Part shown: positions 25,123-33,505 of the stretch, piece after piece | How positions within the stretch are numbered: position 1 is the first letter of the stretch | How the letters are laid out: each line of letters opens with the position of its first letter | Assembly: GCF_035917275.1 (NCBI RefSeq) | Contig: NZ_CP108508.1 | Location: 496,001 to 560,000 of the forward strand | Reading direction: 5' to 3' | Length of the DNA stretch: 64,000 bases | Origin: Streptomyces sp. NBC_01237 | Lineage (GTDB): Bacteria; Actinomycetota; Actinomycetes; Streptomycetales; Streptomycetaceae | Position numbers and translations under genes: made by a program | The notes under the pieces: model-generated | The model's database searches: none | Seen by the model: the letters and a program-made list of their open reading frames with translations, nothing else | What the model was told of the DNA's origin: nothing

Positions 25123-26643
25123 TCAGTGGCCGCCGGTGAGCTCGCCGGTGAGCCGGCCGTGAAGGTCGGCGCTGGGATCGTTCAGGCCGATGATCTCCAC
25201 TGTCGTGCCGCGTCGGGCGTACTTGGTCTCGATGGCGTCGAGGGCGGCGACGGAGGAGGCGTCCCAGATGTGGGCGGCGGTCAGGTCGATGACGACCCTG
25301 TCGGGGTCGGTGGCGTAGTGGAACTGGGTGACGAGGTCGTTGGAGGAGGCGAAGAACAGCTCGCCGGTCACGTAGTAGACCACGGTGGCGCCGTCGGGGT
25401 CGGTGACCGAGGTGACGTCGGCGAGGTGGGCGACCCGCTTGGCGAAGATGACCATGGCGGTGACGGAGCCGACGACGACACCGATGGCGAGGTTCCCGGT
25501 GGCGACCACGCAGACGACGGTGACAGCCATGACGGCGATCTCGCCCGTCGGCATCCGCTTGAGCGTCTTGGGGGCGACGGAGTGCCAGTCGAAGGTCGCG
25601 AAGGACACCATCACCATCACGGCGACGAGCGCGGCCATGGGCATGTCGGAGACGACCGGTCCGAAGGCGACGCACAGCACCATCAGGAAAGCGCCCGCCA
25701 GGAAGGTGGACAAGCGAGTACGGGCGCCGGACACCTTCACGTTGATCATCGTCTGGCCGATCATGGCGCATCCGCCCATGCCGCCGAAGAAGCCGGTGAC
25801 GATGTTGGCGATGCCCTGGCCGATGGACTCGCGGGTCTTGGAGGAGGGGGTGTCGGTGATGTCGTCGACGAGCTTGGCCGTCATCAGGGACTCCATCAGG
25901 CCGACCAGCGCCATGGCCAGGGCGTAGGGGGCGATCGTCGTCAGGGTGTCCAGGGTGAACGGCACGTCCGGAAGTCCCGGTACGGGCAGGGAGGAAGGCA
26001 GGTCACCCTTGTCGCCGACGGTGGGTACCGCGATCCCGGCGGCGACCGTAAAAGCGGTGAGGACGACGATGGATGCGAGGGGGGCCGGGATCACCTTGGT
26101 GACCTTCGGGGTGAGCACCATGAGGGCCAGTCCGGCCGCGATCAGCGGGTAGACGGGCCAGGGCACGTCGTGCATCTCGGGGACCTGGGCCATGAAGATC
26201 AGGATGGCGAGGGAGTTGACGAAACCGACCATCACGCTGCGGGGCACGAACCGCATCAGCTTCGCGACGCCGAGCGCGCCGAGGACGATCTGGAAGACCC
26301 CGGCCAGAATGACCGCGGCGATCAGGTGGCCGAGGCCGTGCTCGCGGTTGAGTGGTGCGATGACCAGGGCGACGGCACCGGTCGCCGCGGAGATCATCGC
26401 CCGCCGGCCGCCGACGACGGAAATGGTCACGGCCATCGTGAAGGAGGCGAACAGGCCGATCGCGGGGTCGACACCGGCGATGATCGAGAAGGAGATCGCC
26501 TCGGGGATCAGCGCGAGCGCGACCACCAGGCCGGCCAGGACCTCGGTGCGCCAGACCTTCGGGTCGGACAGCCAGTCGGGGCGCAGGCCGCGCAGCCGCG
26601 CGGCCGGGGACGGTGCGGAGGTGGACGGTGCGGACGTGAACAA
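25123..26643 (-). CDS. SulP family inorganic anion transporter with STAS domain
   Basis: 506 residues if translation starts at TTG 26643 (AGG-type RBS upstream). An in-frame upstream TTG at 26763 has no RBS and would add a Pro/Ala/Arg-rich leader. SulP signature: GLVVALALIPEAISFSIIAGVDPAIGLFASF, with about 11-14 membrane helices and GGMGGCAMIGQTMINVKVSGARTRLS. From about 420 a cytoplasmic STAS domain follows (VVYYVTGELFFASSNDL ... VVIDLTAAHIWDASSVAALD). It probably carries sulfate or bicarbonate with Na+ or H+. It is divergent from a MerR regulator with a perfect operator palindrome between, a common actinobacterial pairing. Confidence 0.88.
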   Translation of the reverse strand: MFTSAPSTSAPSPAARLRGLRPDWLSDPKVWRTEVLAGLVVALALIPEAISFSIIAGVDPAIGLFASFTMAVTISVVGGRRAMISAATGAVALVIAPLNREHGLGHLIAAVILAGVFQIVLGALGVAKLMRFVPRSVMVGFVNSLAILIFMAQVPEMHDVPWPVYPLIAAGLALMVLTPKVTKVIPAPLASIVVLTAFTVAAGIAVPTVGDKGDLPSSLPVPGLPDVPFTLDTLTTIAPYALAMALVGLMESLMTAKLVDDITDTPSSKTRESIGQGIANIVTGFFGGMGGCAMIGQTMINVKVSGARTRLSTFLAGAFLMVLCVAFGPVVSDMPMAALVAVMVMVSFATFDWHSVAPKTLKRMPTGEIAVMAVTVVCVVATGNLAIGVVVGSVTAMVIFAKRVAHLADVTSVTDPDGATVVYYVTGELFFASSNDLVTQFHYATDPDRVVIDLTAAHIWDASSVAALDAIETKYARRGTTVEIIGLNDPSADLHGRLTGELTGGH

Positions 26644-26983
26644 GGGACGTACCTGCCGTGCTCGGGCACGCCCGGCAACCTTGGGCGTGCGGGAAGGACA
26701 CGGGAAGGCCGGCACGGCATCCCGCGGAGCCCACGTACGGCGCGGGCTGAAGTCAGAAGGCAACGACGAGCGCGGGCGAGAACTCCGGGCGCGGCTCAGG
26801 GCGGAGAGTCACGGCGGGCAGGCGGCGCCGGGCGTCATGGGAATGTGCACGCTCTCTCCAGCTCGTACCGGTCTTCGCCGGGAGCATCGTCGGCCCCGAC
26901 ACGGCTGAGGGTCGCGGAAACGGTCCGTCCCGCACCATGGAAGCGGCGACGGTGTGGAGCCGATCCCCTGCGATCACATACTG

Positions 26984-27001
26984 TACCCTAACGTTAGGGT
27001 A
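26984..27001. promoter_or_regulatory. MerR operator palindrome
   Basis: TACCCTAACGTTAGGGTA is a perfect 18-bp palindrome 53 bp before the MerR start. On the minus strand it is followed directly by CAGTAT, a -10-like hexamer for sulP. This is the position expected for a MerR activator. Confidence 0.8.
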
Positions 27002-27053
27002 GAGATCGGCTCGGTCTACCGCGACCTTCCGACAGAGAGAAACGGGTCCCCTC

Positions 27054-27458
27054 GTGAGCAGCGAGCAGATGCAGATCGGGGAGGTCGCCGCGCGGACCGA
27101 ACTGTCGCTGCGCACCATCCGTCACTACGAGGAGACCGGGCTCGTCACCCCGTCCGCCCGCTCGCAGGGCGGCTTCCGTCTCTATACCGAGGCCGACGTG
27201 TCCCGTCTGATGGTCATCCGCCGCATGAAGCCGCTCGGCTTCACCCTGGACGAGATGCGCGAACTGCTCGCCGCCACCGACCGCCTCGACTCCGGCGAGG
27301 AACTGACGGCCGACGAGCTTCAGGCCCTGCTGGAGCGCATCCGCGGCTACGAGCAGGGTGCGTCGGAACAGGTGGAGAAGCTCCGCACCCAACTGGCGCG
27401 GGCGGAGGAGTTCGCCGCCGCGCTGCGCGAACGCCTCGGGCGCGCTCCCACCCTCTGA
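27054..27458 (+). CDS. MerR family transcriptional regulator
   Basis: 134 residues from GTG 27054; ATG 27069 (MQIGEVAA) is an alternative start. DNA-binding domain MQIGEVAARTELSLRTIRHYEETGLVTPSARSQGGFRLYTEADVSRL, then a long dimerisation helix. No C-terminal ligand domain and no cysteine, so it belongs to the short ligand-less type or senses through a partner. The divergent sulP gene and the 18-bp palindrome indicate that it controls anion transport. Confidence 0.88.
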   Translation: MSSEQMQIGEVAARTELSLRTIRHYEETGLVTPSARSQGGFRLYTEADVSRLMVIRRMKPLGFTLDEMRELLAATDRLDSGEELTADELQALLERIRGYEQGASEQVEKLRTQLARAEEFAAALRERLGRAPTL

Positions 27459-27510
27459 CGGCATCCGCGTGAGCATCGCGGTCCCCCGTCGGCCGGCCCG
27501 GCCGGCTCGC

Positions 27511-28107
27511 TCAGGATCCGGTGAGGTTGCCGTTGCCGAGGGCCCAGGCCTCGATGTCGCGGTAGTGGATCGGCCCACGGCTCCGGCCGACGTTGCTGCC
27601 GACCAGGTGAAGTCGTTCGGCGGGCCATCGGCCGCCGGTGAATCCGGTGAACCGTTCGGCGATCTCTCCCGCCGAGGACCGGTCCCCTCGGCGGGCACGG
27701 GCCAACGTCAGATGCGGGCGCAGGGGTCGGTCCTCGAAGGTGACACCACAGCTCCTGACCGCGGCACGCACATCGGCGGCGAGCGAGTGCAGCTCATCGA
27801 GGTCTCCCTCGATTCCGCTCCACAGCACCCGGTCGTCGAAGGTTCCGCTGCCGCGCAGCGCCAGACGCGGTGATGGGCGCTGCGCTGCGAGGCCGGCGAG
27901 AGGCGGGCGCAGGATCGGGACCGTCCCGGCCGGCAGCTCCCCGAGGAACGCCAGGGTGATGTGCCAGTCCTCGATACGGTTCCACCGCATGTCGGGGTGC
28001 GTGTCATAGGCGGGGCGCAGTTCCCGGGCCAGTTCTTCCTTCGCGTGGTCGGGCGGGGCGAGGGCGATGAACACGCGAACGGTCGCGGGCTGAGTCTGTT
28101 CGTTCAC
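27511..28107 (-). CDS. RNA 2',3'-cyclic phosphodiesterase / 2'-5' RNA ligase family (ThpR-like)
   Basis: 198 residues from GTG 28107. Two HxTx motifs of the 2H phosphoesterase family are present: HITLAFLG (about 49-56) and HLTLARAR (about 137-144), each on its own half of the pseudo-symmetric fold. It opens TVRVFIALAPPDHAKEEL as in ThpR proteins. It acts on cyclic or 2'-5' RNA ends in the cytoplasm. It is convergent with merR. Length is typical (180-200). Confidence 0.9.
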   Translation of the reverse strand: MNEQTQPATVRVFIALAPPDHAKEELARELRPAYDTHPDMRWNRIEDWHITLAFLGELPAGTVPILRPPLAGLAAQRPSPRLALRGSGTFDDRVLWSGIEGDLDELHSLAADVRAAVRSCGVTFEDRPLRPHLTLARARRGDRSSAGEIAERFTGFTGGRWPAERLHLVGSNVGRSRGPIHYRDIEAWALGNGNLTGS

Positions 28108-28237
28108 ACCGCACTTCGTACCGCACCCGGGTGGCCGGTGCGCACACCGGCCACCCCAGTCACGCGGTGGAGCGCCCGCGCGGAAGGTGGGACCGACAGC
28201 CTGGTACGGGCGGCAGCGGTGCGAGCGCGGGCCCCAG

Positions 28238-28312
28238 GCTTGCGTCACAGCGTGCCCCAGGGGCCTGCGTCACAGCGTGCCCCCGGGGTCTGCGTCACAG
28301 CGTGCCCCGCCC
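28238..28312 (+). repeat. three 25-bp tandem repeats
   Basis: Three head-to-tail units share the core TGCGTCACAGCGTGCCCC at 28241, 28266 and 28291; only flanking bases differ. They lie between the upstream side of the phosphodiesterase gene and the 3' end of the amidase. No ORF explains them. Confidence 0.85.
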
Positions 28313-28396
28313 GTGCGGAACTCCGCCCGCGACGACCGGGGCCCTGCCCCCGACTGGGGGCGGATTCCGACGGCCGTCCGCCTCCGGCGTTCCCGT

Positions 28397-29827
28397 TCAG
28401 CCCGCCACCGGTGTGCGCGCCGCGGTCCGGTCGCCATAGCGACGGGCCCACGGCAGAGCCTCCTCCAGTGCGGCCGAGACACCGAACAGGAGATCCTCGC
28501 GACCCCACCCGGCCGTGAGCGAAACCCCCAGCGGGAGCCCCTCGGAGCTCCAGCCCAACGGCAGACTGACGGTCGGATACCCGGTGGCGTTCGCGATGAC
28601 GGTGTTGCCCGTGAAGGCGGTCATCGCGGCCAGTTCCCCTGCCGGATCGTCATCGTCGCGGAGCTGACCGATGAGCGTCGGCGGCGTGGTCACGGTCGGG
28701 GTGATCACGATGTCGGCGTCCGCGTAGTCGAGCGTCCAGGCCCGCGCACGGGCCTGGACGACACCGATCGCGGCGGCCAGTTCGCCCGAGGTGCACTGCT
28801 GCGAGCGGGTCCGCAGGTGGCGGACGATCGGGCGCAGGGCCCTCTCGTCGAACGCCATGACCCGGGACCCGACCAGCGCGGTGAACATCACCCGGAACCC
28901 CTCGGTGAACTCGGGATCCGGCGCCTGGTCCCGGGCGAACACCTGATGGCCGAGTCCGGCCAGCGTCCGGGCGGTGAGTTCCGCCGCGGCGGCGACCTCG
29001 GTGTCCACCCGGGACCCCGAGACCGACCCCTGCGCGAGCGCCACGCGGAGCCGCGGCACGGGCGCGTCGCAGGCGCGTTCGTAACTGTCGACGCGGGGCG
29101 GATGCACGGTGCCGACTCCCGTACGGGTGGTCAGCGCGTCGAGGAACGCGGCCGTGTCGCGTACGGTGCGGGCGAGCGGACCCCGTACGGAAAGCCCCAT
29201 CCCGTCGGAGCCGGCCGGGCCCGCGGTGACGAGCCCGCGGCTGGGCTTGAGCCCGACCACACCGCAGGCGCTCGCGGGGGAACGCACGGATCCCGCGGTG
29301 TCGCTCCCCTGCGCGAGCGGAACCAGCAGCGCGCCGACCGCGGCCGCCGCCCCGCCGCTGCTGCCGGCCGCGCTGCGGCCGAGGTCGAACGGGCTGCGCG
29401 CCGGTGGCGACACCTCGGGCTCGCTGTAGCAGGCCGCCCCGAACTCCGGAACGGTGGTCTTGCCGAGGCTGATCAGCCCGGCGTCGGCCATGACATCGAC
29501 GATCTCGTCGTTGTGTCCGGGGACCCAGTCGCGGAAGAGCGCGGAACCCAGTGTGGTGCGTACGCCCGCCGTCGCCTCCAGATCCTTGACGGCGGTGGGC
29601 ACGCCGAACAGGCGCGGCAGCCCGGCGCGGTCGGCCGAGCGCAGTGCGCGTTCGGCCGCGGCCGCCTCCGCGCGGGCCCGGTCGGCCGACACGGTGGTGA
29701 AGGCGCCCACCCGGTCGCCGCTTTCGATGCGGGCCAGCAGATGGTCCACGACTTCGGTGGGACTCGTGTCTCCGCACCCGTACGCGGTGGCCAGTTGAAG
29801 AGCCGAGAGGTCGTGCAACTCCGTCAT
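28397..29827 (-). CDS. amidase (amidase signature family)
   Basis: 476 residues from ATG 29827 (GGGAG upstream); ATG 29839 (MGAPM) is an alternative. Triad: Lys81 in PTAVKDLEA, cis-Ser156 in AAGSSGG, nucleophile Ser180 in SDTAGSVRSPASACG. The usual GG before the nucleophile is AG here. Closest in style to Streptomyces AtzF/indole-acetamide-hydrolase-like amidases; substrate unknown. It is divergent from the TetR gene at 29875, whose operon carries an alpha/beta hydrolase. It has the same length and same lysine position as the amidase at 5225, although the sequences are clearly diverged. Confidence 0.88.
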   Translation of the reverse strand: MTELHDLSALQLATAYGCGDTSPTEVVDHLLARIESGDRVGAFTTVSADRARAEAAAAERALRSADRAGLPRLFGVPTAVKDLEATAGVRTTLGSALFRDWVPGHNDEIVDVMADAGLISLGKTTVPEFGAACYSEPEVSPPARSPFDLGRSAAGSSGGAAAAVGALLVPLAQGSDTAGSVRSPASACGVVGLKPSRGLVTAGPAGSDGMGLSVRGPLARTVRDTAAFLDALTTRTGVGTVHPPRVDSYERACDAPVPRLRVALAQGSVSGSRVDTEVAAAAELTARTLAGLGHQVFARDQAPDPEFTEGFRVMFTALVGSRVMAFDERALRPIVRHLRTRSQQCTSGELAAAIGVVQARARAWTLDYADADIVITPTVTTPPTLIGQLRDDDDPAGELAAMTAFTGNTVIANATGYPTVSLPLGWSSEGLPLGVSLTAGWGREDLLFGVSAALEEALPWARRYGDRTAARTPVAG

Positions 29828-29874
29828 GGGCGCTCCCATTGATGTTTCGTTACGCGTATCGATATGGTGCGGGC

Positions 29875-30525
29875 ATGGTGGGCGAGAAGGCAAGTACTCC
29901 GAGGAACGGCCGTCCCCGGGCGGTGACGCTCGACGCGGTCCTGGATGCGGCGACCGGGATGGCCGACGACCGGGGTCTCGACGCGGTGACCTTCCGGGCA
30001 CTGGCCGAACGGCTCGGTGTGTCGCCGATGGCCATCCACCGCACGACCGGTGGCATCGAGGCGCTCCAGCACGCGATGGTGTCCAGAATCGTCGGCGAGG
30101 TGACCCGGTCCGTGGTCTGGCCGGACGACTGGCGCGGTGTCGTCCGGCTGTTCGCGCACTCGCTCCACGACCTGCTCATGCGCCATCCCGTCGTACTGGA
30201 GGCACACCGCAGGGCCCCTCTCGTCGGGCCCGGCGCGGACGATGCCGCGCACCGGGTCGTCGCGGCACTGCGCTCCGCGGGACTCGACGACGAGTCCGCC
30301 GCGTACGCGTACGGCGCCCTGCACGACTTCGTCACCGGCCATGTGGCGATCCGCCTCGGCCGCGGCACCCCGGAACCGCACCGTTCCCCGCCCACGGACG
30401 GGGCCCGGTCCGTGTTCGCCGACCACCACGACTACGACCGCCGGTTCACCTTCGGACTCGACTTCGTCATCGGCGGAATCGCCGCCGCTGCCGCCACCCC
30501 CGTATCGCCCGAGGAGCAGAGATGA
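29875..30525 (+). CDS. TetR/AcrR family transcriptional regulator
   Basis: 216 residues. The start is placed at 29875 (MVGEKASTPRNGRP); a longer reading to 29839 overlaps the divergent amidase leader. HTH: VTLDAVLDAATGMADDRGLDAVTFRALAERLGVSPMAIHRTTGGIEAL, plus a TetR_C-like domain. Its stop overlaps the hydrolase ATG (ATGA). The short divergent promoter region holds TACGCGTA and AT-rich sequence near 29850-29870, a possible operator. Likely local repressor of amidase and hydrolase. Confidence 0.88.
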   Translation: MVGEKASTPRNGRPRAVTLDAVLDAATGMADDRGLDAVTFRALAERLGVSPMAIHRTTGGIEALQHAMVSRIVGEVTRSVVWPDDWRGVVRLFAHSLHDLLMRHPVVLEAHRRAPLVGPGADDAAHRVVAALRSAGLDDESAAYAYGALHDFVTGHVAIRLGRGTPEPHRSPPTDGARSVFADHHDYDRRFTFGLDFVIGGIAAAAATPVSPEEQR

Positions 30526-31394
30526 CCCCCTCCTTGCAGGACCTGCCCGAGACGGTCCGTCTGACGGCCCCCGGCGGGCGCCGTATCGCCTACTGCTCGT
30601 ACGGGGACCCCGCCGCCCCGCCCGTGATCGTGCTCCACGGCACCCCGGGCAGCCGTTTCGAGGGGGTCGCACTGCGGCAGGCGGCCAAGGACGCGGGCCT
30701 TCACCTGGTCTGCCCGGACCGCCCCGGATACGGCGAGACCGATCCCGTGCCCGGCCGGGGCTTCCACCGCTGGAACGACGACTTCGTGGCCCTGCTCGAC
30801 CACCTCGGCCACGAACGGGCACCGCTCGTGGCGATCTCGGGCGGCGGCGGATACGCCCTGTCCGCCGCCCAGGCGCACCCCGAGAGGGTGTCGAAGCTGA
30901 TCCTCGCGTGCGCCGCCGTCCCCGGAGCACCCCGTGGGGCGTACGCACGCCGGATCCCGGTCGTGAAGTGGCTGAACCGGCTGGTGCGCTGGGCCCCCGT
31001 GATCGCCCGGCCGATGCTCGCGGGGACGGGAGTCTTCAAGAGCACGCGAAACAGTGAGACACACCTCGCCGCCTGGCCGCTCGCCGACCAACTGATCATG
31101 AGGGAAGCGGAGTTCCGGAAGTTCTCGGAGCTGGACACCACCGAGGGACGACGTCAGGGCATGGACGCGGCCATGGCCGATCTCGCCGGGTATGCCCGCC
31201 CACTGCCGGAGCCGCTGGGATCGATCCGGGTGCCGACCGTGTTCATCCACGGCGAGGAGGACGGCAACGTCCCCATCGACGTGGCGCGTTGGGCGCACGC
31301 GCAGATCGACGGCTCCGAGCTGCGCCCGATCCCCGGCGGCGGGCACCTCTTCCTCCTCATGGACGCGGATCCGCTCCTGCGGGAACTCGCCTGA
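30522..31394 (+). CDS. alpha/beta hydrolase
   Basis: 290 residues, starting inside the TetR stop. Markers: HGTPGSRFEG (oxyanion strand), PDRPGYGETDP, nucleophile elbow AISGGGGYAL (Ala replaces the first Gly of GxSxG, acceptable as small-x-Ser-x-small), EEDGNVPID for the acid and GGGHLFLL for the His. No signal peptide. With the divergent amidase and shared TetR it may belong to a small ester/amide catabolic unit; the substrate is unknown. Confidence 0.88.
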   Translation: MTPSLQDLPETVRLTAPGGRRIAYCSYGDPAAPPVIVLHGTPGSRFEGVALRQAAKDAGLHLVCPDRPGYGETDPVPGRGFHRWNDDFVALLDHLGHERAPLVAISGGGGYALSAAQAHPERVSKLILACAAVPGAPRGAYARRIPVVKWLNRLVRWAPVIARPMLAGTGVFKSTRNSETHLAAWPLADQLIMREAEFRKFSELDTTEGRRQGMDAAMADLAGYARPLPEPLGSIRVPTVFIHGEEDGNVPIDVARWAHAQIDGSELRPIPGGGHLFLLMDADPLLRELA

Positions 31395-31770
31395 GCGGTA
31401 CGCACGACCGTGTGCTCCGGCCGTCCGCCCGACCGTTCAGCCGCAGGGCAGCGCGCTGAACGGCCCCGCACGCTTCGGGCAGCTTCCCGGTAGTCGCCGT
31501 GTTGGGCGCCGACCTCGGTCAGCAGGCGCTGATGCCGGAACGGACGTCGCGGGAGATGCGTGAGGGCAGGACGGGACTGGACGCGGCGCTGGTGAGCGCG
31601 GTCTCGTACGGACAACAGCGCGTCATTTCCGACACCGCTCACCACCGCCTCTGCTTCGACCGCCCCGATGCCGTCGTCCGGCGATCCGCGACGTCGTGGA
31701 CCGGGCTCGTCCCCGAGGGCTGTCCCCTAGGCTCAGCGCGCCCATGTCGCACGAGCATCCGAGGAGGACG
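31395..31770. other. gap without recognisable gene
   Basis: Minus-strand ORF pieces here lack protein-like composition or any known motif. Nothing beyond the MerR-like gene's leader at the right end is supported. Confidence 0.5.
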
Positions 31771-32514
31771 GTGCTCACGGTCAGCCGGCTCGCGGCAACC
31801 GCAGGCGTGACCGTGCGCACCGTGCGCCACTACCACCACATCGGCCTGCTGCCCGAGCCCGAGCCCGAGCGCGACGCCTCCGGTTACCGCCGCTACAGCG
31901 CGCAGGCGGCGGTGGATCTCATCCGGATCAGGGCCCTCGCCGACCGGGGAGTGCCAATGGCCCGAATCGACGCGCCGCTGCATGCGCGGCCGACCGGGTT
32001 CGCCGCGGCCGTCACGGACATCGACGCCGAATTGCAGCGCAGGATCGGCCAACTCGCCGCATACCGCCGCGGGATCGCCGAACTGGCCGGAGACGAAAGG
32101 CTTTTCCTGCCCCCCGAGGTGGTCGCCGTCCTGAACCGGATGCGCGGTCTCGGGGTCAGCGAACTGAGGGTACGGCCTGAGCGGGACGCGTGGATCCTGA
32201 TGCAGGCGCTGGATCCACAGGTTATGCCGGAACGGATACGGGACAAGAACGCCGGCCTCGACGATCCGGAGACGACGCGCCTGAATCTCGCCGGTGATCA
32301 GTCGGTCGACTGGGATCCGCGCGATCCACGCCTGGACCGGCTCATCGACGACCTGGACGCCTGGGAGATCGCACACGAACGGGACAGCAAGCGGGCCGGG
32401 TACCTGAAGCTGGTCCCGTCCCGGATATCCGACGCGTCACCGGCATGGCAACGCGTCCTCGAAGCGCTCGCCCACCGCGCCGGGCTGCGCCGACCCGCCG
32501 GGCACGACAGCTGA
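31771..32514 (+). CDS. MerR family transcriptional regulator
   Basis: 247 residues from GTG 31771, preferred over ATG 31744 because GAGGAGG sits 4 nt upstream. MerR domain: LTVSRLAATAGVTVRTVRHYHHIGLLPEPEPERDASGYRRYSAQAAVDLIRI. A long C-terminal helical domain follows (DAELQRRIGQLAAYRRGIAEL, IDDLDAWEIAHERDSKRAGYL). No known ligand domain. It stands alone, before a convergent methyltransferase. Confidence 0.85.
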   Translation: MLTVSRLAATAGVTVRTVRHYHHIGLLPEPEPERDASGYRRYSAQAAVDLIRIRALADRGVPMARIDAPLHARPTGFAAAVTDIDAELQRRIGQLAAYRRGIAELAGDERLFLPPEVVAVLNRMRGLGVSELRVRPERDAWILMQALDPQVMPERIRDKNAGLDDPETTRLNLAGDQSVDWDPRDPRLDRLIDDLDAWEIAHERDSKRAGYLKLVPSRISDASPAWQRVLEALAHRAGLRRPAGHDS

Positions 32515-32580
32515 AACCGGCACCTCCCACGTCCGGGAGATCTGACGAGTTGTCCTGCGGGCGGCGCAGTGCCGAGCCGC

Positions 32581-32622
32581 GGCTCCCTGAACGGGGAGCC
32601 CGGAACGGGGAGCCCGGAACGG
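32581..32622. terminator. hairpin with 14-bp direct repeats
   Basis: GGCTCCC (32581-32587) pairs with GGGAGCC (32594-32600). The right arm is part of a 14-bp unit, GAACGGGGAGCCCG, repeated at 32589 and 32603 and followed by a partial third copy. It lies between convergent genes, so duplicated right arms may allow alternative folding. Confidence 0.6.
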
Positions 32623-32624
32623 AG

Positions 32625-33368
32625 TTATCGTGCGGGTGGGATTCGGTAGACGGAGACATGGGAACGCGACTCGGCGGTGAACGCGGCGCCCTCCCAGTCC
32701 GCGTGCCTGGTCTCCAGCTCGAATCCGGCCAACTGCGCCATGAGGTCGAGTTCGGCCGGCCAGATGTAGCGGTGGGGGCTGCGGAACAGCGTGGCCCGCG
32801 TGGTCTCGTCGAAGCGGAAGTGGTGCGATACGACGTGCTGGCGCAGGACGTCATAGGTGTCCAGACCGATGTAGTCCGGTTCGGACTGCCAGACGGTGGC
32901 TGTCTCGCCCGGTGGGAGCTTGCGCAGCTCGGGCACCCAGAGCTCGACCACGAACCGCCCACCGGGCGCGAGGTGGCGGGCGGCGTTGCGGAAGCACTCG
33001 ACCTGCTCGGCCTGGGTGAGCAGGTTGGAGATCGTGTTGTAGACGAGGTAGACCAGTGTGTACTTCCCGGACACGACCGTGGTCGCCATGTCACCGATGA
33101 CGACGGGGACCGTCGCTTCGTCCGCCTTGGTACGCAGTTGCTCCACCATCGGCTGTGACAACTCGACGCCGGTGACAGACACTCCTCGCTCGGCGAGCGG
33201 GACCGCGACCCGGCCGGTTCCGATGGCGAACTCGAGCGCCGCTCCCTCCCCCGCGAGATGGGCCAGGCGCTCCACGGTCGGGCCCAGGACCTCGGGCGCG
33301 AACATGCCGGATCCTGGCGTGTCGTAGCGAAGGGCGGTATCGGCGTCCCAGATCTTCTCCTGCTGCAT
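32625..33368 (-). CDS. class I SAM-dependent methyltransferase
   Basis: 247 residues from ATG 33368. SAM-binding motif I is ALEFAIGTGRVAVPLAERG (E/DxGxGxG variant, about 46-56), with motif II GVELSQPMVEQL, motif IV LVYLVYNTISNLLTQAEQ and post-motif APGGRFVVELWVPEL. The C-terminal beta region (FRSPHRYIWPAELDLMAQLAGF) fits the methyltransferase type 11/25 group. The acceptor is unknown. It is transcribed away from the MFS gene at 33506. Confidence 0.88.
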   Translation of the reverse strand: MQQEKIWDADTALRYDTPGSGMFAPEVLGPTVERLAHLAGEGAALEFAIGTGRVAVPLAERGVSVTGVELSQPMVEQLRTKADEATVPVVIGDMATTVVSGKYTLVYLVYNTISNLLTQAEQVECFRNAARHLAPGGRFVVELWVPELRKLPPGETATVWQSEPDYIGLDTYDVLRQHVVSHHFRFDETTRATLFRSPHRYIWPAELDLMAQLAGFELETRHADWEGAAFTAESRSHVSVYRIPPAR

Positions 33369-33493
33369 GCCGCCAACGCTGGACGCCGGCCCGCGCGCTG
33401 TCCAGCGAGTATTCGCCCCGGTCTGCCGGGCTCCCGCCCGGCGGGCAGGGCGCCGGTCAGGTGTTCCCCACCGGGAAACGTGCCGACCGGTCG

Positions 33494-33505
33494 TACAGTC
33501 GACAC
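33494..33505 (+). promoter_or_regulatory. possible leaderless promoter for the DHA2 MFS gene
   Basis: TACAGT (33494-33499) is a -10-like hexamer ending 6 nt before the ATG at 33506, and no Shine-Dalgarno sequence is present. This is the geometry of a leaderless mRNA. Confidence 0.45.

Noticed and set aside
25126..26991. 621-residue plus-strand ORF rich in Gly, His and Asp
   Set aside because: It is the exact complement of the SulP gene; composition reflects antisense codons.
28238..28312. CRISPR-like array
   Set aside because: Three direct repeats without spacers, no cas genes; they are simple tandem repeats.
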